From Candidatus Rokuibacteriota bacterium (lineage in GTDB: Bacteria; Methylomirabilota; Methylomirabilia; Rokubacteriales; CSP1-6): DNA of 64,000 nt. The DNA is taken from NCBI GenBank assembly GCA_003220435.1, contig QHSL01000072.1, forward strand, positions 1-64,000. Direction: 5' to 3'. Of the stretch, positions 41,427 to 50,160 are shown piece by piece; the first letter of the stretch is position 1, and every line of letters begins with the position of its first letter. The position numbers and the translations under genes were made by a program. The notes beneath the pieces were generated by a model that worked only from the letters and a program-made list of their open reading frames with translations, did not search any database and was not told the DNA's origin.

Positions 41427-42478
41427 GGCAGCGTCTCGAGGAAGCGTCGCGCGACGCGCTGGAGGCCATACGCCTCCACCCGCTGCGTCGCGGCCCGGCC
41501 GAAGTCACGTCTGAGACTTTCGTTCATCAGCAACGTCTCCAGTGCGGTTGCCAGTTCCACGGGGCTTCTCGGGCTCACCAGGAAGCCGGTCCGCCGATCC
41601 TCGACGATCTCGGGCACCGCCGCCGCACGACAGGCAACCACGGGCAGCCCGGCCGCCATCGCCTCGGCGAAAACCAGCCCGAACCCTTCCTGAACGGTCG
41701 GAAGGCAGAAGCAGTGGGCGCTCAGATATTCTACCGCGAGCCTCCCGCGGCTGACCTCGCCGAGTAGGACCGCGGCGTCGCCCAGCCCGAGGTCCCGATG
41801 GACGGCGCGCAGCCGGGCGGACTCCGGCCCCTCCCCTATGATGCGGACCTGGGCATCCGGGATGCGATCGCGGAGGAGGGCCGCGGCCCGCAGAAGGTCC
41901 TCAAGACGCTTGCGTGGATACATTCGCGCCACCGAAAGCACGGTGGGACGCGCCGCGGGCGCGGCCGCCGCTTCGGTGAAGCGGCGGCGCCATTCATCGA
42001 GGTCGATCGGCTCCGGAACGACCGCCAGCTTGTCTTCCGGAATCGCGTACGCGTCGCGGGCGACCGCCGCCGAATAGCGGCTCGGCACCACGACGCGGTC
42101 CGCGCGCGCGGTGTTGGTCCGTTCCCAGCGCGCCTGGACGGAGAGCAACGCGCGGACCCAGCCGCTCTCGTTTCGGAGCTCGTCGGCGATGATCCCCTTG
42201 AGCATGACGACGAAGGATCGACGGCCGCGCCCCCGCGCCCACAGGAACCCGTCGAGGTCCACCCCGACGACGACGTCGCCGGCCGGCGGCGCCAGCGCGG
42301 CGTGCGCGTTGTACAGCCAGCGGTCGAAGGTGTGGAAGCCGCTGCGCAGCCGCAGGGGCCGGATCGCGATGGTGTGGCCGAGCGCGGTGAGCCCGCGCAG
42401 GAGACCATCGAGCGCGACGTACGTGCCGCTTCCCTCGATCGGGTTGAGCGGCGTCGACGTCAGAAACTCGAAGCGCAC
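41423..42478 (-). CDS. Family-4-like (group 1) glycosyltransferase
   Basis: TPLNPIEGSGTYVALDGLLRGL; VVVPSRYSAAVARDAY; LSVARMYPRKRLEDLLRA; HCFCLPTVQEGFGLVFAEAMAAGLPVVACRAAAVPEIV. Confidence 0.9.
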   Translation of the reverse strand: MRFEFLTSTPLNPIEGSGTYVALDGLLRGLTALGHTIAIRPLRLRSGFHTFDRWLYNAHAALAPPAGDVVVGVDLDGFLWARGRGRRSFVVMLKGIIADELRNESGWVRALLSVQARWERTNTARADRVVVPSRYSAAVARDAYAIPEDKLAVVPEPIDLDEWRRRFTEAAAAPAARPTVLSVARMYPRKRLEDLLRAAALLRDRIPDAQVRIIGEGPESARLRAVHRDLGLGDAAVLLGEVSRGRLAVEYLSAHCFCLPTVQEGFGLVFAEAMAAGLPVVACRAAAVPEIVEDRRTGFLVSPRSPVELATALETLLMNESLRRDFGRAATQRVEAYGLQRVARRFLETLP

Positions 42479-42490
42479 GAGGGGTGAGTG

Positions 42491-43273
42491 CTAGCGCCCC
42501 TGGAATCTGGGCGCCCGCTTCTCGAGGAACGCGTGCGTGCCCTCCTTGTAGTCCTCGCTCTCGGTCGCCTCGACCGTCAGCTCCTTGAGCTTCCGGCGAC
42601 GCTCCTCGGTGAGGCCGAGCAGATACGACTCGATCGTCACCTTGGCGCCGCGCACCGAGAGCGGCGCGTTGTCGGCGACCTTCTTGAGATAGTCGTAGGT
42701 GTAGCGCTCGAGCTCGTCCGGCGGCAGCAGCCGCTGGATGAAGCCCATCGCCAGCGCCTCGCGGTCGTCCACCGCCCGCGCCGAGTACAGGATGTCCTTC
42801 GCGTAGGCGGGGCCGACGAGATCCACGAGCTGGCCGACCGAGTCCGCACCGTAGATGATGCTGAGCCGCGCCGCCGGGATGCCGAACTTGGCCCCTTCGG
42901 CCGCGAAGCGCAGGTCGCAGGCCATCGCGACGGCCATCGCGCCGCCCATACAAAAGCCGAAGATCATCGCCACCGTCGGCTTGGGGCATGCGCGGATCGT
43001 CGAGTAGGCCAGGCCGGTCTGGGCGTTGTAGTGCAGCGCGCCCTCGGTATCCTTGCGCTGCTCCTTGAACTCGGAGATGTCCGCGCCCGACGCGAACGCC
43101 ACCGTGCCGGCGCCGCGATAGACGATCGCGCGCACCGACTCGTCCTTCGCGAGCCCCTCCGTCACGCGCGCGAGCTCCGTCCACATCGCGAGGCTGATCG
43201 CGTTGCGCATGGCCGGCCGGTTGATGACGACCGTCGCGATCGGCCCGTCGTGCTGTACGAGGATATCGGTCAT
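42491..43273 (-). CDS. Enoyl-CoA hydratase/isomerase family protein
   Basis: IATVVINRPAMRNAISLAMW...GTVAFASGADISEFKEQ...PTVAMIFGFCMGGAMAVAMACDLRFA. Confidence 0.92.
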   Translation of the reverse strand: MTDILVQHDGPIATVVINRPAMRNAISLAMWTELARVTEGLAKDESVRAIVYRGAGTVAFASGADISEFKEQRKDTEGALHYNAQTGLAYSTIRACPKPTVAMIFGFCMGGAMAVAMACDLRFAAEGAKFGIPAARLSIIYGADSVGQLVDLVGPAYAKDILYSARAVDDREALAMGFIQRLLPPDELERYTYDYLKKVADNAPLSVRGAKVTIESYLLGLTEERRRKLKELTVEATESEDYKEGTHAFLEKRAPRFQGR

Positions 43274-43373
43274 TCGTGCCACCTCGGGTCCCCGAGTGTA
43301 ACACGCGCGCGCCGACCTCGATCGCGCCGGAACCTTTTGCCCCGTCCCCCGCGTTGTTGCAGGGGAGGAGCGA

Positions 43374-43556
43374 ATGGGAAAGACCGTGCGCGAGGGCCTC
43401 GGATCCTTGCTGCTTGTTCTCGGGCTGGCGGGTTGCGCGGATTTCCAGGGGGCTCCACCAGTCGCCACCGCGCAGCAGGAGTGTGAGCGAGCCGGTGGGA
43501 TCTGGCGCACCGGCAGAGCGTACTGCGAGCGGTCGGCCGGGGGCGGCGGGTACTAG
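43374..43556 (+). CDS. Small lipoprotein, unknown function
   Basis: Lipobox LAGC; 60 aa with a conserved-looking C-x10-C. Confidence 0.5.
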   Translation: MGKTVREGLGSLLLVLGLAGCADFQGAPPVATAQQECERAGGIWRTGRAYCERSAGGGGY

Positions 43557-43726
43557 TCTTCGAGAGGGCGTCGGGTGCGTTCGCCGCATCCCTCGCACCA
43601 AGCTCGACCGTCTGCAGAACACGATCGCGGCGCCCCGCACCATCCAGACCGACTCGATGCCGGTGTCGTGCCGGATGCGCGCCATCCGCTCACCGCGCGT
43701 AGGGGGCCGCGCCGCCCCCCACGTTC

Positions 43727-44788
43727 CTACGCGAGCGACGTTCGGACGAAGACCCCGGCGTCGAACTCCTCGGCCACGCGATTGTCCTGATCGAGCAGCG
43801 CGTCGCTGTCGAGATCCGCGAACTCGATGGCGCCCATGTCGGCGAACGCCTTCTGCACGCCCGAGCCCCAGAGCCCGATGTCCTTGACCGTCGGCACGAT
43901 CCGGCTGAACAGGCGCTTGCGGAACAGGCGCATGCTCTCCGAGGCCATGGCGACCTCGATGGCCTCTTTCACGGGCAGGCCGAGGTTCTCCCACAGCTCC
44001 TTCTGGTTGAAGCGATCGCGCATGTGGTAGCAGGCCTCGACCACGAACTCCTCGCGCTCCGCGCGCTCGGCGTCGGAGAGCTGGGGATAGAAGTCGCGCA
44101 GCGCGAGGCGCCCGAAGGCGACGTGGCGCGCCTCGTCCTGCATCACGTAGGCGTTGACGGAGGCGGCCAGCCGGTTCTTGGCGAAGTCGCGGATGCGCTG
44201 GAAGGCGGCCAGCGCGAGGCCTTCGATGAGGATCTGCATTCCGAGGTAGGTCATGTCCCAGCGCCGATCGGTCAGCACCGTCTCGAGCAGCGACTTGAGG
44301 CCCGGCGTGATCGGATACGCGATGCCGAGCTTCTCGTTCAGAAGCCGCGCGTACGCCTCCACGTGGCGTGCCTCGTCCATCACCTGCGTGGCGGCGTAGA
44401 ACTTCGCGTCCAGATCCGGGACCATCTGCACGATCCGCGCGGCGGCCATGAGCGCGCCCTGCTCGCCGTGCATGAACTGCGAGAGGGACTGCGCCTGCTG
44501 GTGGTGGCGCAGGTGGACCTTCTCCGTGTCCGTCAGCTTCTCCCAAATCGGCGAGCCGAAGATCGGGATGAGCCGGTCGTCGATCTCCTGGGGGTTCTCG
44601 GGATCGAGGTCCTGCGACCAGTCGATGCGGGTGGCGGCGTCCCACTGCTGCTTCTTGCCCTTGTCGTACAGGGCCAGCAGCTTGGACCGCTCGTCCTCAT
44701 ACTCCCAGGTGAAGGACGTCTGCGTCTCGCCCGACAACGTCCAGCCGGTCTGCTCCACGGGTAGCTGATATCGGTACATCGTCGCCAT
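43727..44788 (-). CDS. Ferritin-like diiron protein (R2-like)
   Basis: HGEQGALMAA, MDEARHVEAYARLL, MQDEARHVAFGRLAL: paired E/ExxH diiron ligands; start MATMYRYQ. Confidence 0.8.
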   Translation of the reverse strand: MATMYRYQLPVEQTGWTLSGETQTSFTWEYEDERSKLLALYDKGKKQQWDAATRIDWSQDLDPENPQEIDDRLIPIFGSPIWEKLTDTEKVHLRHHQQAQSLSQFMHGEQGALMAAARIVQMVPDLDAKFYAATQVMDEARHVEAYARLLNEKLGIAYPITPGLKSLLETVLTDRRWDMTYLGMQILIEGLALAAFQRIRDFAKNRLAASVNAYVMQDEARHVAFGRLALRDFYPQLSDAERAEREEFVVEACYHMRDRFNQKELWENLGLPVKEAIEVAMASESMRLFRKRLFSRIVPTVKDIGLWGSGVQKAFADMGAIEFADLDSDALLDQDNRVAEEFDAGVFVRTSLA

Positions 44789-45029
44789 GCGGGCCTCCTG
44801 AGCTGACCCATTGTCGCCGACGACCGGCGCCAGCGCACGCGACAACTTGGGTGTCGCCGGGCATCGAATTTGACGCTGTGGTGGCCACACCACCCCCGCA
44901 CCGATCGTGCTTCGGAGAATCTCCTCCATGTGGGAGTTACGCGTGCGCTCGGCGCTGGTTTGGCCTCGAGCGAGAGCGTGAACGACTCGAGAAGGATCTG
45001 ACCCGCGCGAACGAGCGCGCGCGGCCCGG

Positions 45030-45120
45030 GCCGGGTCCGCCGAGCAGCGAAAGGCGGTCGGCCGGACGGCGGGCGATCATCCGCTGGTATCGGCGACCGC
45101 GCGATGTGTCTGTTGAGTTG
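45030..45120 (+). repeat. Degenerate copy of a serine-recombinase-tail-like sequence (direct repeat, left)
   Basis: Aligns with 47744-47839; shares gatgtgtctgttgagttg exactly; frameshifted (GSAEQRKAV, then RRAIIRWYRRPRDVSVEL in another frame). Confidence 0.75.
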
Positions 45121-45173
45121 TATGTCGCCTACGCGCTAGACTGCACCATCAACCTCTCAGGAGTCTCGCGCAC

Positions 45174-46265
45174 GTGCGGCTATTGATTGTCATGCTGACG
45201 GTCATGAGCGCGCTCGGCCTTGGATCCGAGCACGCGTCTGCGCAGGATGTCCGAACAGTTTATGCCCCAATGGCGTTTCACGCCGAAGCTGGCGATTTGC
45301 GGACGACAGCCTGCCTACAATTGGGGGAACGCGTTTATCCCGCGACCGCGTGGTGGGAGACGGGGTCCGGCACCGGGGGTGGACCCGAGCGCACGTTCCG
45401 GTCCGTCATTGTCGCCATTAAACAGAAGGATCGAGGTGCGTTGCTCAAGCTGACGGATACGGCCCAGGCCAGAGATACGGGTCGGTTCGACAGGCAGGCC
45501 GATGCCTTCTTTGAGCAATTCCAGTCGATTCAGCTCCTCGCCGTGCCGCGCGCGTACGAGTTCGATGGCCTGGTGGCCTTCCTCGGCAAGTTTCAATCCA
45601 CGCGTCAGACGGCATTCGTGCCGCTCGTGTTTGCGTACAACGGCGAAGACACGTTCAGGTTCTTGCCGTCGCGCACCAACAAGGCAAGCTTTAGGATCGT
45701 CACGGACTGGTTTGCTCCCTCAGGTGCGGCTCCCACCGAGACGCCCTCGTACTGCGCGGATGCTGACGTCAAGCGGGCGACGCATCGGGTGTCGCTTGTG
45801 CCTTCGACATGGCGACCGAGTGCTCTCCTGCTGACGGGCGCTCCGCTCGACGCGAAGGAACCGTTGTCCGCCGTCGCCACTCGGGTGAAAGCGACGATCG
45901 ATCGAATGAAAGCCGCGCTGCGCGTCGGGGATGTCGATGCGTTCGCCAACGACATGACGCCGGAAGGCGGAGGTCGTTTGAAGCAGTGGTTCGCCACCGC
46001 GCCCCAGAACGAGCGCGACCGCTACAAAACGGCGTTCGTCGACCAGCAGCCGTTTTTTGTGTTCGATGAGTCACCCTTGCTCGTCGTCTACGTCAGGACG
46101 GCCCAGCGCGATGTGCAGGTGCTCTATTTCACGGTCGCACCCGACAAGCGGCTGCTGTGGACGAACGCATCGCACCTCACCACGTCGGATGAGGTGTTCA
46201 AGCAAGGCCCGCTGTTCGCAGCGGCCGGGTCGACCAAGCCGTTCAGCAGTCTGGCGATCAAATGA
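45174..46265 (+). CDS. Secreted protein, unknown function (363 aa, GTG start)
   Basis: Signal peptide GLGSEHASAQDV; long ORF with no recognised family. Confidence 0.6.
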   Translation: MRLLIVMLTVMSALGLGSEHASAQDVRTVYAPMAFHAEAGDLRTTACLQLGERVYPATAWWETGSGTGGGPERTFRSVIVAIKQKDRGALLKLTDTAQARDTGRFDRQADAFFEQFQSIQLLAVPRAYEFDGLVAFLGKFQSTRQTAFVPLVFAYNGEDTFRFLPSRTNKASFRIVTDWFAPSGAAPTETPSYCADADVKRATHRVSLVPSTWRPSALLLTGAPLDAKEPLSAVATRVKATIDRMKAALRVGDVDAFANDMTPEGGGRLKQWFATAPQNERDRYKTAFVDQQPFFVFDESPLLVVYVRTAQRDVQVLYFTVAPDKRLLWTNASHLTTSDEVFKQGPLFAAAGSTKPFSSLAIK

Positions 46266-46449
46266 GCACCCGTCGGCGCCGAATCATTGTCGCGTTCTTG
46301 TTCATCGGCGCGCCGTAGAGAACGTGGCTCGCCAGCCCCGCTCGTCGTATCGCGTGAGTTGGAGATCGTAGCCATGCCACGCTCAACATCGCCGATCTCC
46401 CGCCAAGAGTTCAGCCACGAGCCAAGCACGCCGACGATGTTTCGACCCT

Positions 46450-46618
46450 CCACGTAGCCCAGCTCGCGCAGCCTTTGCCGGAAGGCCTCCGGGAGTGCTC
46501 GGTTACAAGACCAAGGTAGGACGAGGAGGTGACCTATCCGAGGAACGTTGCCCGCCTGTTGCGCCTCCGCCGCGAGCGGCGCGGTGAGGAAAGTGACCAG
46601 GAGCGCACGACGGTGCAC
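46450..46618 (-). pseudogene. Truncated N-terminus of an ABC substrate-binding protein (PF04392-like)
   Basis: MHRRALLVTFLTAPLAAEAQQAGNVPRIGHLLVLPW...FRQRLRELGYVEGRNI resembles the start of the next gene, then homology is lost. Confidence 0.65.
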
Positions 46619-47610
46619 TACTGAATGATCTCGTCCGCCCGCAGCAGGAGCGATCGGGGGATCGAGAGACCCAGCGCCTTCGCCGTCTTGAGGTTGATAA
46701 CCAGTTCGAACTTGGTCGGCTGCTCCACGGGGAGGTCGCTTGGCTTCGCGCCTTTGAGGATCTTGTCCACGTAGCCGGCGGCCCGCCGGAAGCCCTCGGC
46801 GACATCTGGCGAGTAGGACATAAGGCCGCCGGCCTCCGCGAACTCCCTGGCTCCGAAAACGGTCGGTAACTTCTGCTTCTTCGCAAAGTCCCCGACGAGT
46901 CCTCGGTAGCCCGTCGTCAACGCATCGAAGAGCATTGTGAGGCCATCCGGTCGTTCCTTCTCAAGCACCGCGAACACGCGTATCAGGTCGTCGGCGTTCC
47001 GCACCTCCATGAGCTTGAGGGCGACTCCCAACCGGCGGGCCGCTGCTCGCGTCGCCTGTAGTTCAAGCTTGTCGCTGGTGACCGGGTTCAGGAGAACGGC
47101 CAGGCGGGCGACTCGAGGAACGGCCTCCTTCAGCAGCTCGAGTCGCTTCGAGCCCAGCTCAGCGATCATGAGGGAACTACCCGTGACGTTGCCGCCGGGG
47201 CGCGCCATGCTGGCGACGAGTCCCTCGGCGACTGGATCGGCGCTTCCAGTCATGACGATGGGAATCGTGCTGGTCGCCTGCTTCGCGGCTCTGAGCGGCG
47301 CGCCGCCCCCTGCCGCCACGATGATGTCGACCTTCATTCGGACCAGCTCCTCGGCGAGGTCGTCTAGCAGGTCAACATTCCAGTTCGCGGAGCGGTACCC
47401 GATGGCGATCGATTTGCCGTCGATCCAGCCCAGCTCGCGAAGACCGGCGAGGAAGGCTGCGCGTTCCGGCGAGGGCTTGTCGCTGAGCGGGGCGAGAACA
47501 AGGTACCCGAGGCGCGGGATCTTCCCTGCCTGCTGTGCTTCGGCCGCGATCGGCGCAAGCGCGAAGCTGAGCGTGAGTGTGAGAATGACCGCCAGCCCGA
47601 TTAGCCGCAT
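46618..47610 (-). CDS. ABC transporter substrate-binding protein (PF04392/TrpX-like)
   Basis: AAEAQQAGKIPRLGYLVLAPL...FLAGLRELGWIDGKSIAIGYRSANWN...PIVMTGSADPVAEGLVASMARPGGNVTGSS. Confidence 0.9.
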   Translation of the reverse strand: MRLIGLAVILTLTLSFALAPIAAEAQQAGKIPRLGYLVLAPLSDKPSPERAAFLAGLRELGWIDGKSIAIGYRSANWNVDLLDDLAEELVRMKVDIIVAAGGGAPLRAAKQATSTIPIVMTGSADPVAEGLVASMARPGGNVTGSSLMIAELGSKRLELLKEAVPRVARLAVLLNPVTSDKLELQATRAAARRLGVALKLMEVRNADDLIRVFAVLEKERPDGLTMLFDALTTGYRGLVGDFAKKQKLPTVFGAREFAEAGGLMSYSPDVAEGFRRAAGYVDKILKGAKPSDLPVEQPTKFELVINLKTAKALGLSIPRSLLLRADEIIQ

Positions 47611-47743
47611 GCTGCCGGGAGTCTAGCCGAACGCCAAGAGGCGCACCAGCGCCCGCCTGGACGAGCACCGAGGGGCTGGGCTATTCGATCACCTGATCGT
47701 GGATCCCCTCGCGAACCTCGGCAATGTGCGCCAAGTGTTCGAG

Positions 47744-47839
47744 GCTGGGTCAGCCGAGGAGCGCAAGGCGGTCGTCCAGACGTACCGCCGGGCCATCCGC
47801 CGGTGGTACCGGTTGCCGCGTGATGTGTCTGTTGAGTTG
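47744..47839 (+). repeat. Serine-recombinase-tail-like remnant (direct repeat, right), ending in the tRNA CCA
   Basis: Frame encodes NVRQVFEAGSAEERKAVVQTYRRAIRRWYRLPRDVSVEL and runs into the tRNA gene; about 80% match with 45030-45120. Confidence 0.7.
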
Positions 47840-47912
47840 GTGGCGGTGGGAGGAATTGAACCTCCGACACGGGGCTTATGAGACCCCTGCTCTGCCGCTG
47901 AGCTACACCGCC
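47838..47912 (-). tRNA. tRNA-Met (CAT anticodon), CCA encoded; elongator Met or Ile2 not resolved
   Basis: Minus strand GGCGGTGTAGCTCAGCGGCAGAGCAGGGGTCTCATAAGCCCCGTGTCGGAGGTTCAATTCCTCCCACCGCCACCA folds as a cloverleaf with a fully paired acceptor. Confidence 0.93.
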
Positions 47913-48021
47913 GATCCGGAGAGAGGACGTAGCCGCAGCGCGCAATTCTACCGCGGCCCCCCCCTCTCATGCGAGGAAACATCGCCCGCCGGAGGCGCCG
48001 ACGATCACGTAGCATTCGACC

Positions 48022-48720
48022 ATGATTCGGGCCCTCACCTTCGACACGTACGGCACCGTGGTGGACTGGCGGACGAGTGTTCTCGACGAGCTCCGGGCGC
48101 TGGCGGACCGAAAGTCGCTCACGCTCGACTGCGTCGCGTTTCTCGACGAGTGGAAGGCCGCGTATCGTCCGGGCATGGACAGAGTGAACCGCGGCGAGAG
48201 CCGGTGGACGACCGTCGACGCGATGTATCGCACGCGGCTCGAGGAGCTTCTCGCGAAGTACGGCGTCACGCTGGCGACGGATGAGATCGACGCGCTCACC
48301 CGCGTCTGGTGGCGGTTGCGTCCCTGGCCCGACGCCCTCGCCGGTTTGCGCCGGCTCAAGCAGCGCTACATCCTGTCACCCCTCTCCAACGCGAGCTTCA
48401 TCGGCATGGTCGAGCTCGCCCGGTCGGCGGGTCTGCCGTGGGACTGCGTCATCACGGCGGAAAATGCGCGCTGCTACAATCCCCGGCCGGAGGTCTATCA
48501 AACGGCGATCGCGCTCCTCGGCCTGGCGCCGGCCGAGATCATGATGGTCGCCGCGCACAACTACGACCTTGCCGCCGCGCGCGCCGAGGGCATGATGACG
48601 GCCTTCGTCCCGCGCGCGCTCGAGTACGGCCTCGGACAGACGACCGACCTCGCGCCGACACAAGCGTGGGACGTCGTCGCCGCAGACTTCGGGGAGCTTG
48701 CCGTCCGCCTCGGGTGCTAG
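48022..48720 (+). CDS. Haloacid dehalogenase type II-like hydrolase
   Basis: IRALTFDTYGTVVDWR; LSPLSNASFIGMVELARSAGLPWDCVITAENARCYNPRPEVYQTAIALLGL; MVAAHNYDLAAARAEGM. Confidence 0.93.
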   Translation: MIRALTFDTYGTVVDWRTSVLDELRALADRKSLTLDCVAFLDEWKAAYRPGMDRVNRGESRWTTVDAMYRTRLEELLAKYGVTLATDEIDALTRVWWRLRPWPDALAGLRRLKQRYILSPLSNASFIGMVELARSAGLPWDCVITAENARCYNPRPEVYQTAIALLGLAPAEIMMVAAHNYDLAAARAEGMMTAFVPRALEYGLGQTTDLAPTQAWDVVAADFGELAVRLGC

Positions 48721-48785
48721 TCGCGTTGACACGGAGGATGTTTGTTATAATCCGCCCGGATATCTCACCCGAAGGAGCTTTCAAA

Positions 48786-49031
48786 ATGCAGTTTCGGACG
48801 CACCCGTGGCACGACGACGCCGAATTGCGCCGCAATGACGTCGACGACGACGAAGACGCGGACGACGACGAAGACCTGGACGACGATGACGAGTTCGACG
48901 ACGACGATGACGACTTCGACGACGACGACCTCGACGACGAGCCCGACGACGATCTCGACAATCTCGACGACGACGACCTCGACGACGACGATGAAGATGG
49001 CGAAGCCGAGGAGGACGACCAGAACGGGTAG
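48786..49031 (+). CDS. Extremely acidic Asp-rich small protein
   Basis: 81 aa, MQFRTHPWHDDAELRRNDVDDDEDADDDEDLDDDDEF...; RBS gaaggag 7 nt upstream. Confidence 0.6.
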   Translation: MQFRTHPWHDDAELRRNDVDDDEDADDDEDLDDDDEFDDDDDDFDDDDLDDEPDDDLDNLDDDDLDDDDEDGEAEEDDQNG

Positions 49032-49058
49032 CGCACCACTCGACTAGGAGGCGGCGCA

Positions 49059-49784
49059 ATGACTGACGGTTGGTTGTTCCTGCTACGCTGGTTCCACTTT
49101 CTCGCCGGCATCACATGGATCGGCATGCTGTACTACTTCAACTTCGTGCAGGTCCCGTTCTTCGCGGGCGCCGATGCCCCGGTACGGACCGGCATGATCA
49201 CCGGTGGGCTCGTCAGTCGCGCGCTCTGGTGGTTCCGGTGGGGTGCCATGCTCACCTTCATCACGGGCTGGCTCTACCTGCTGCACCGGATCGGTCAGCT
49301 CGGCGGCGTCCAGTCGTTCTTCAACACGCCCTACGGCTGGGCGATCTTCATCGGCGGCATCATCGGCACCCTGATGTGGTTCAACGTGTGGTTCGTCATC
49401 TGGCCGGCCCAGCAGGTCGTGATGGCCTCGGCGACCCGCGTGAAGGAGGGCGGCCAGGCGATTCCCGACGCGGCCGCGCGCGGCGCGCGGGGCGGCGTCA
49501 CCTCTCGCACCAACACCTTGCTCTCGATCCCGATGCTCTTCTTCATGGGCGCCGCCAGCCACTGGGCGTTCTTCGCGCCGACCGCGCGGGGGGCGAAGAT
49601 CACGATGCTCGTCGTCTTCGTGATCATCCTCGCCATCGTCGAGGGCAACGCGGTGCTCGGCCCGGCGACTCCCGACAAGGCGAGCGCGGGCAAGAAGCTG
49701 CTCAGCACCGTGAATGGGACGCTCTGGGCCGGGTTCGTGCTCACCGCGATCTTCGCGATCGCGCTCAAGCTCATTTTCTCCTGA
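49059..49784 (+). CDS. Urate hydroxylase PuuD-like membrane protein
   Basis: WFHFLAGITWIGMLYYFNFVQVPFFA; WFRWGAMLTFITGWLYLL; NVWFVIWPAQQVVM. Confidence 0.8.
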   Translation: MTDGWLFLLRWFHFLAGITWIGMLYYFNFVQVPFFAGADAPVRTGMITGGLVSRALWWFRWGAMLTFITGWLYLLHRIGQLGGVQSFFNTPYGWAIFIGGIIGTLMWFNVWFVIWPAQQVVMASATRVKEGGQAIPDAAARGARGGVTSRTNTLLSIPMLFFMGAASHWAFFAPTARGAKITMLVVFVIILAIVEGNAVLGPATPDKASAGKKLLSTVNGTLWAGFVLTAIFAIALKLIFS

Positions 49785-49845
49785 TCTGATCGGACGGACG
49801 ATGCGGTCGACGGCCCGGCCGGACGAAGCGCCGGGCCGTCGTGCG

Positions 49846-50160
49846 TCAGCGCAGGTAGTCGGCCAGCGCGGCGATGTCCGGTGCGACCGCCGGCAGCGGG
49901 GCCATCACCTTCGTCGGCCGCTTCGGCGTGTAGCCGGGCGGGTAGTCTCCGCGCAAGATCTTCGCCTCTAGCAATTCGCGCGACGACCCCTTGACCGGCG
50001 GGCCCACCGAACCTGCCTGACGAGGATCCATGTTGTGACACGCCGTGCACTGGGCGAGATAGACTTGCCTGCCGCGCTCGGCGCTCGGCGAGAGCCCGCT
50101 CTCCGAGCAGCCGCCCACCGTCAGGACGAGTGCAGCCAGCAGCGGCAGCGCGGGCTTCAC
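49846..50160 (-). CDS. c-type cytochrome lipoprotein (GTG start)
   Basis: LTVGGC lipobox, CTACH heme motif, APLPAVAPDIAALADYLR. Confidence 0.85.
   Translation of the reverse strand: MKPALPLLAALVLTVGGCSESGLSPSAERGRQVYLAQCTACHNMDPRQAGSVGPPVKGSSRELLEAKILRGDYPPGYTPKRPTKVMAPLPAVAPDIAALADYLR

Noticed and set aside
43374-43556. Small GGGGY-ending protein considered as a Pup candidate
   Set aside because: Has a clear lipobox signal and lacks the acidic disordered body and terminal Glu/Gln of Pup.
41994-44645. 883-aa minus-strand ORF spanning GT4, enoyl-CoA hydratase and diiron genes
   Set aside because: Shadow frame of three real genes on the same strand; Arg/Gly/Ala-rich composition, no motifs.
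47699-47881. 60-aa ORF ending VELVAVGGIEPPTRGL
   Set aside because: The GGIEPPTRGL end is the tRNA-Met gene read as protein, a classic false call; treated as a recombinase-tail remnant plus tRNA.
48786-49031. Asp-rich 81-aa protein considered as a divergent Pup/UBact
   Set aside because: Acidic and disordered, but ends QNG with no terminal GE/GQ, and lies about 45 kb from the proteasome operon.
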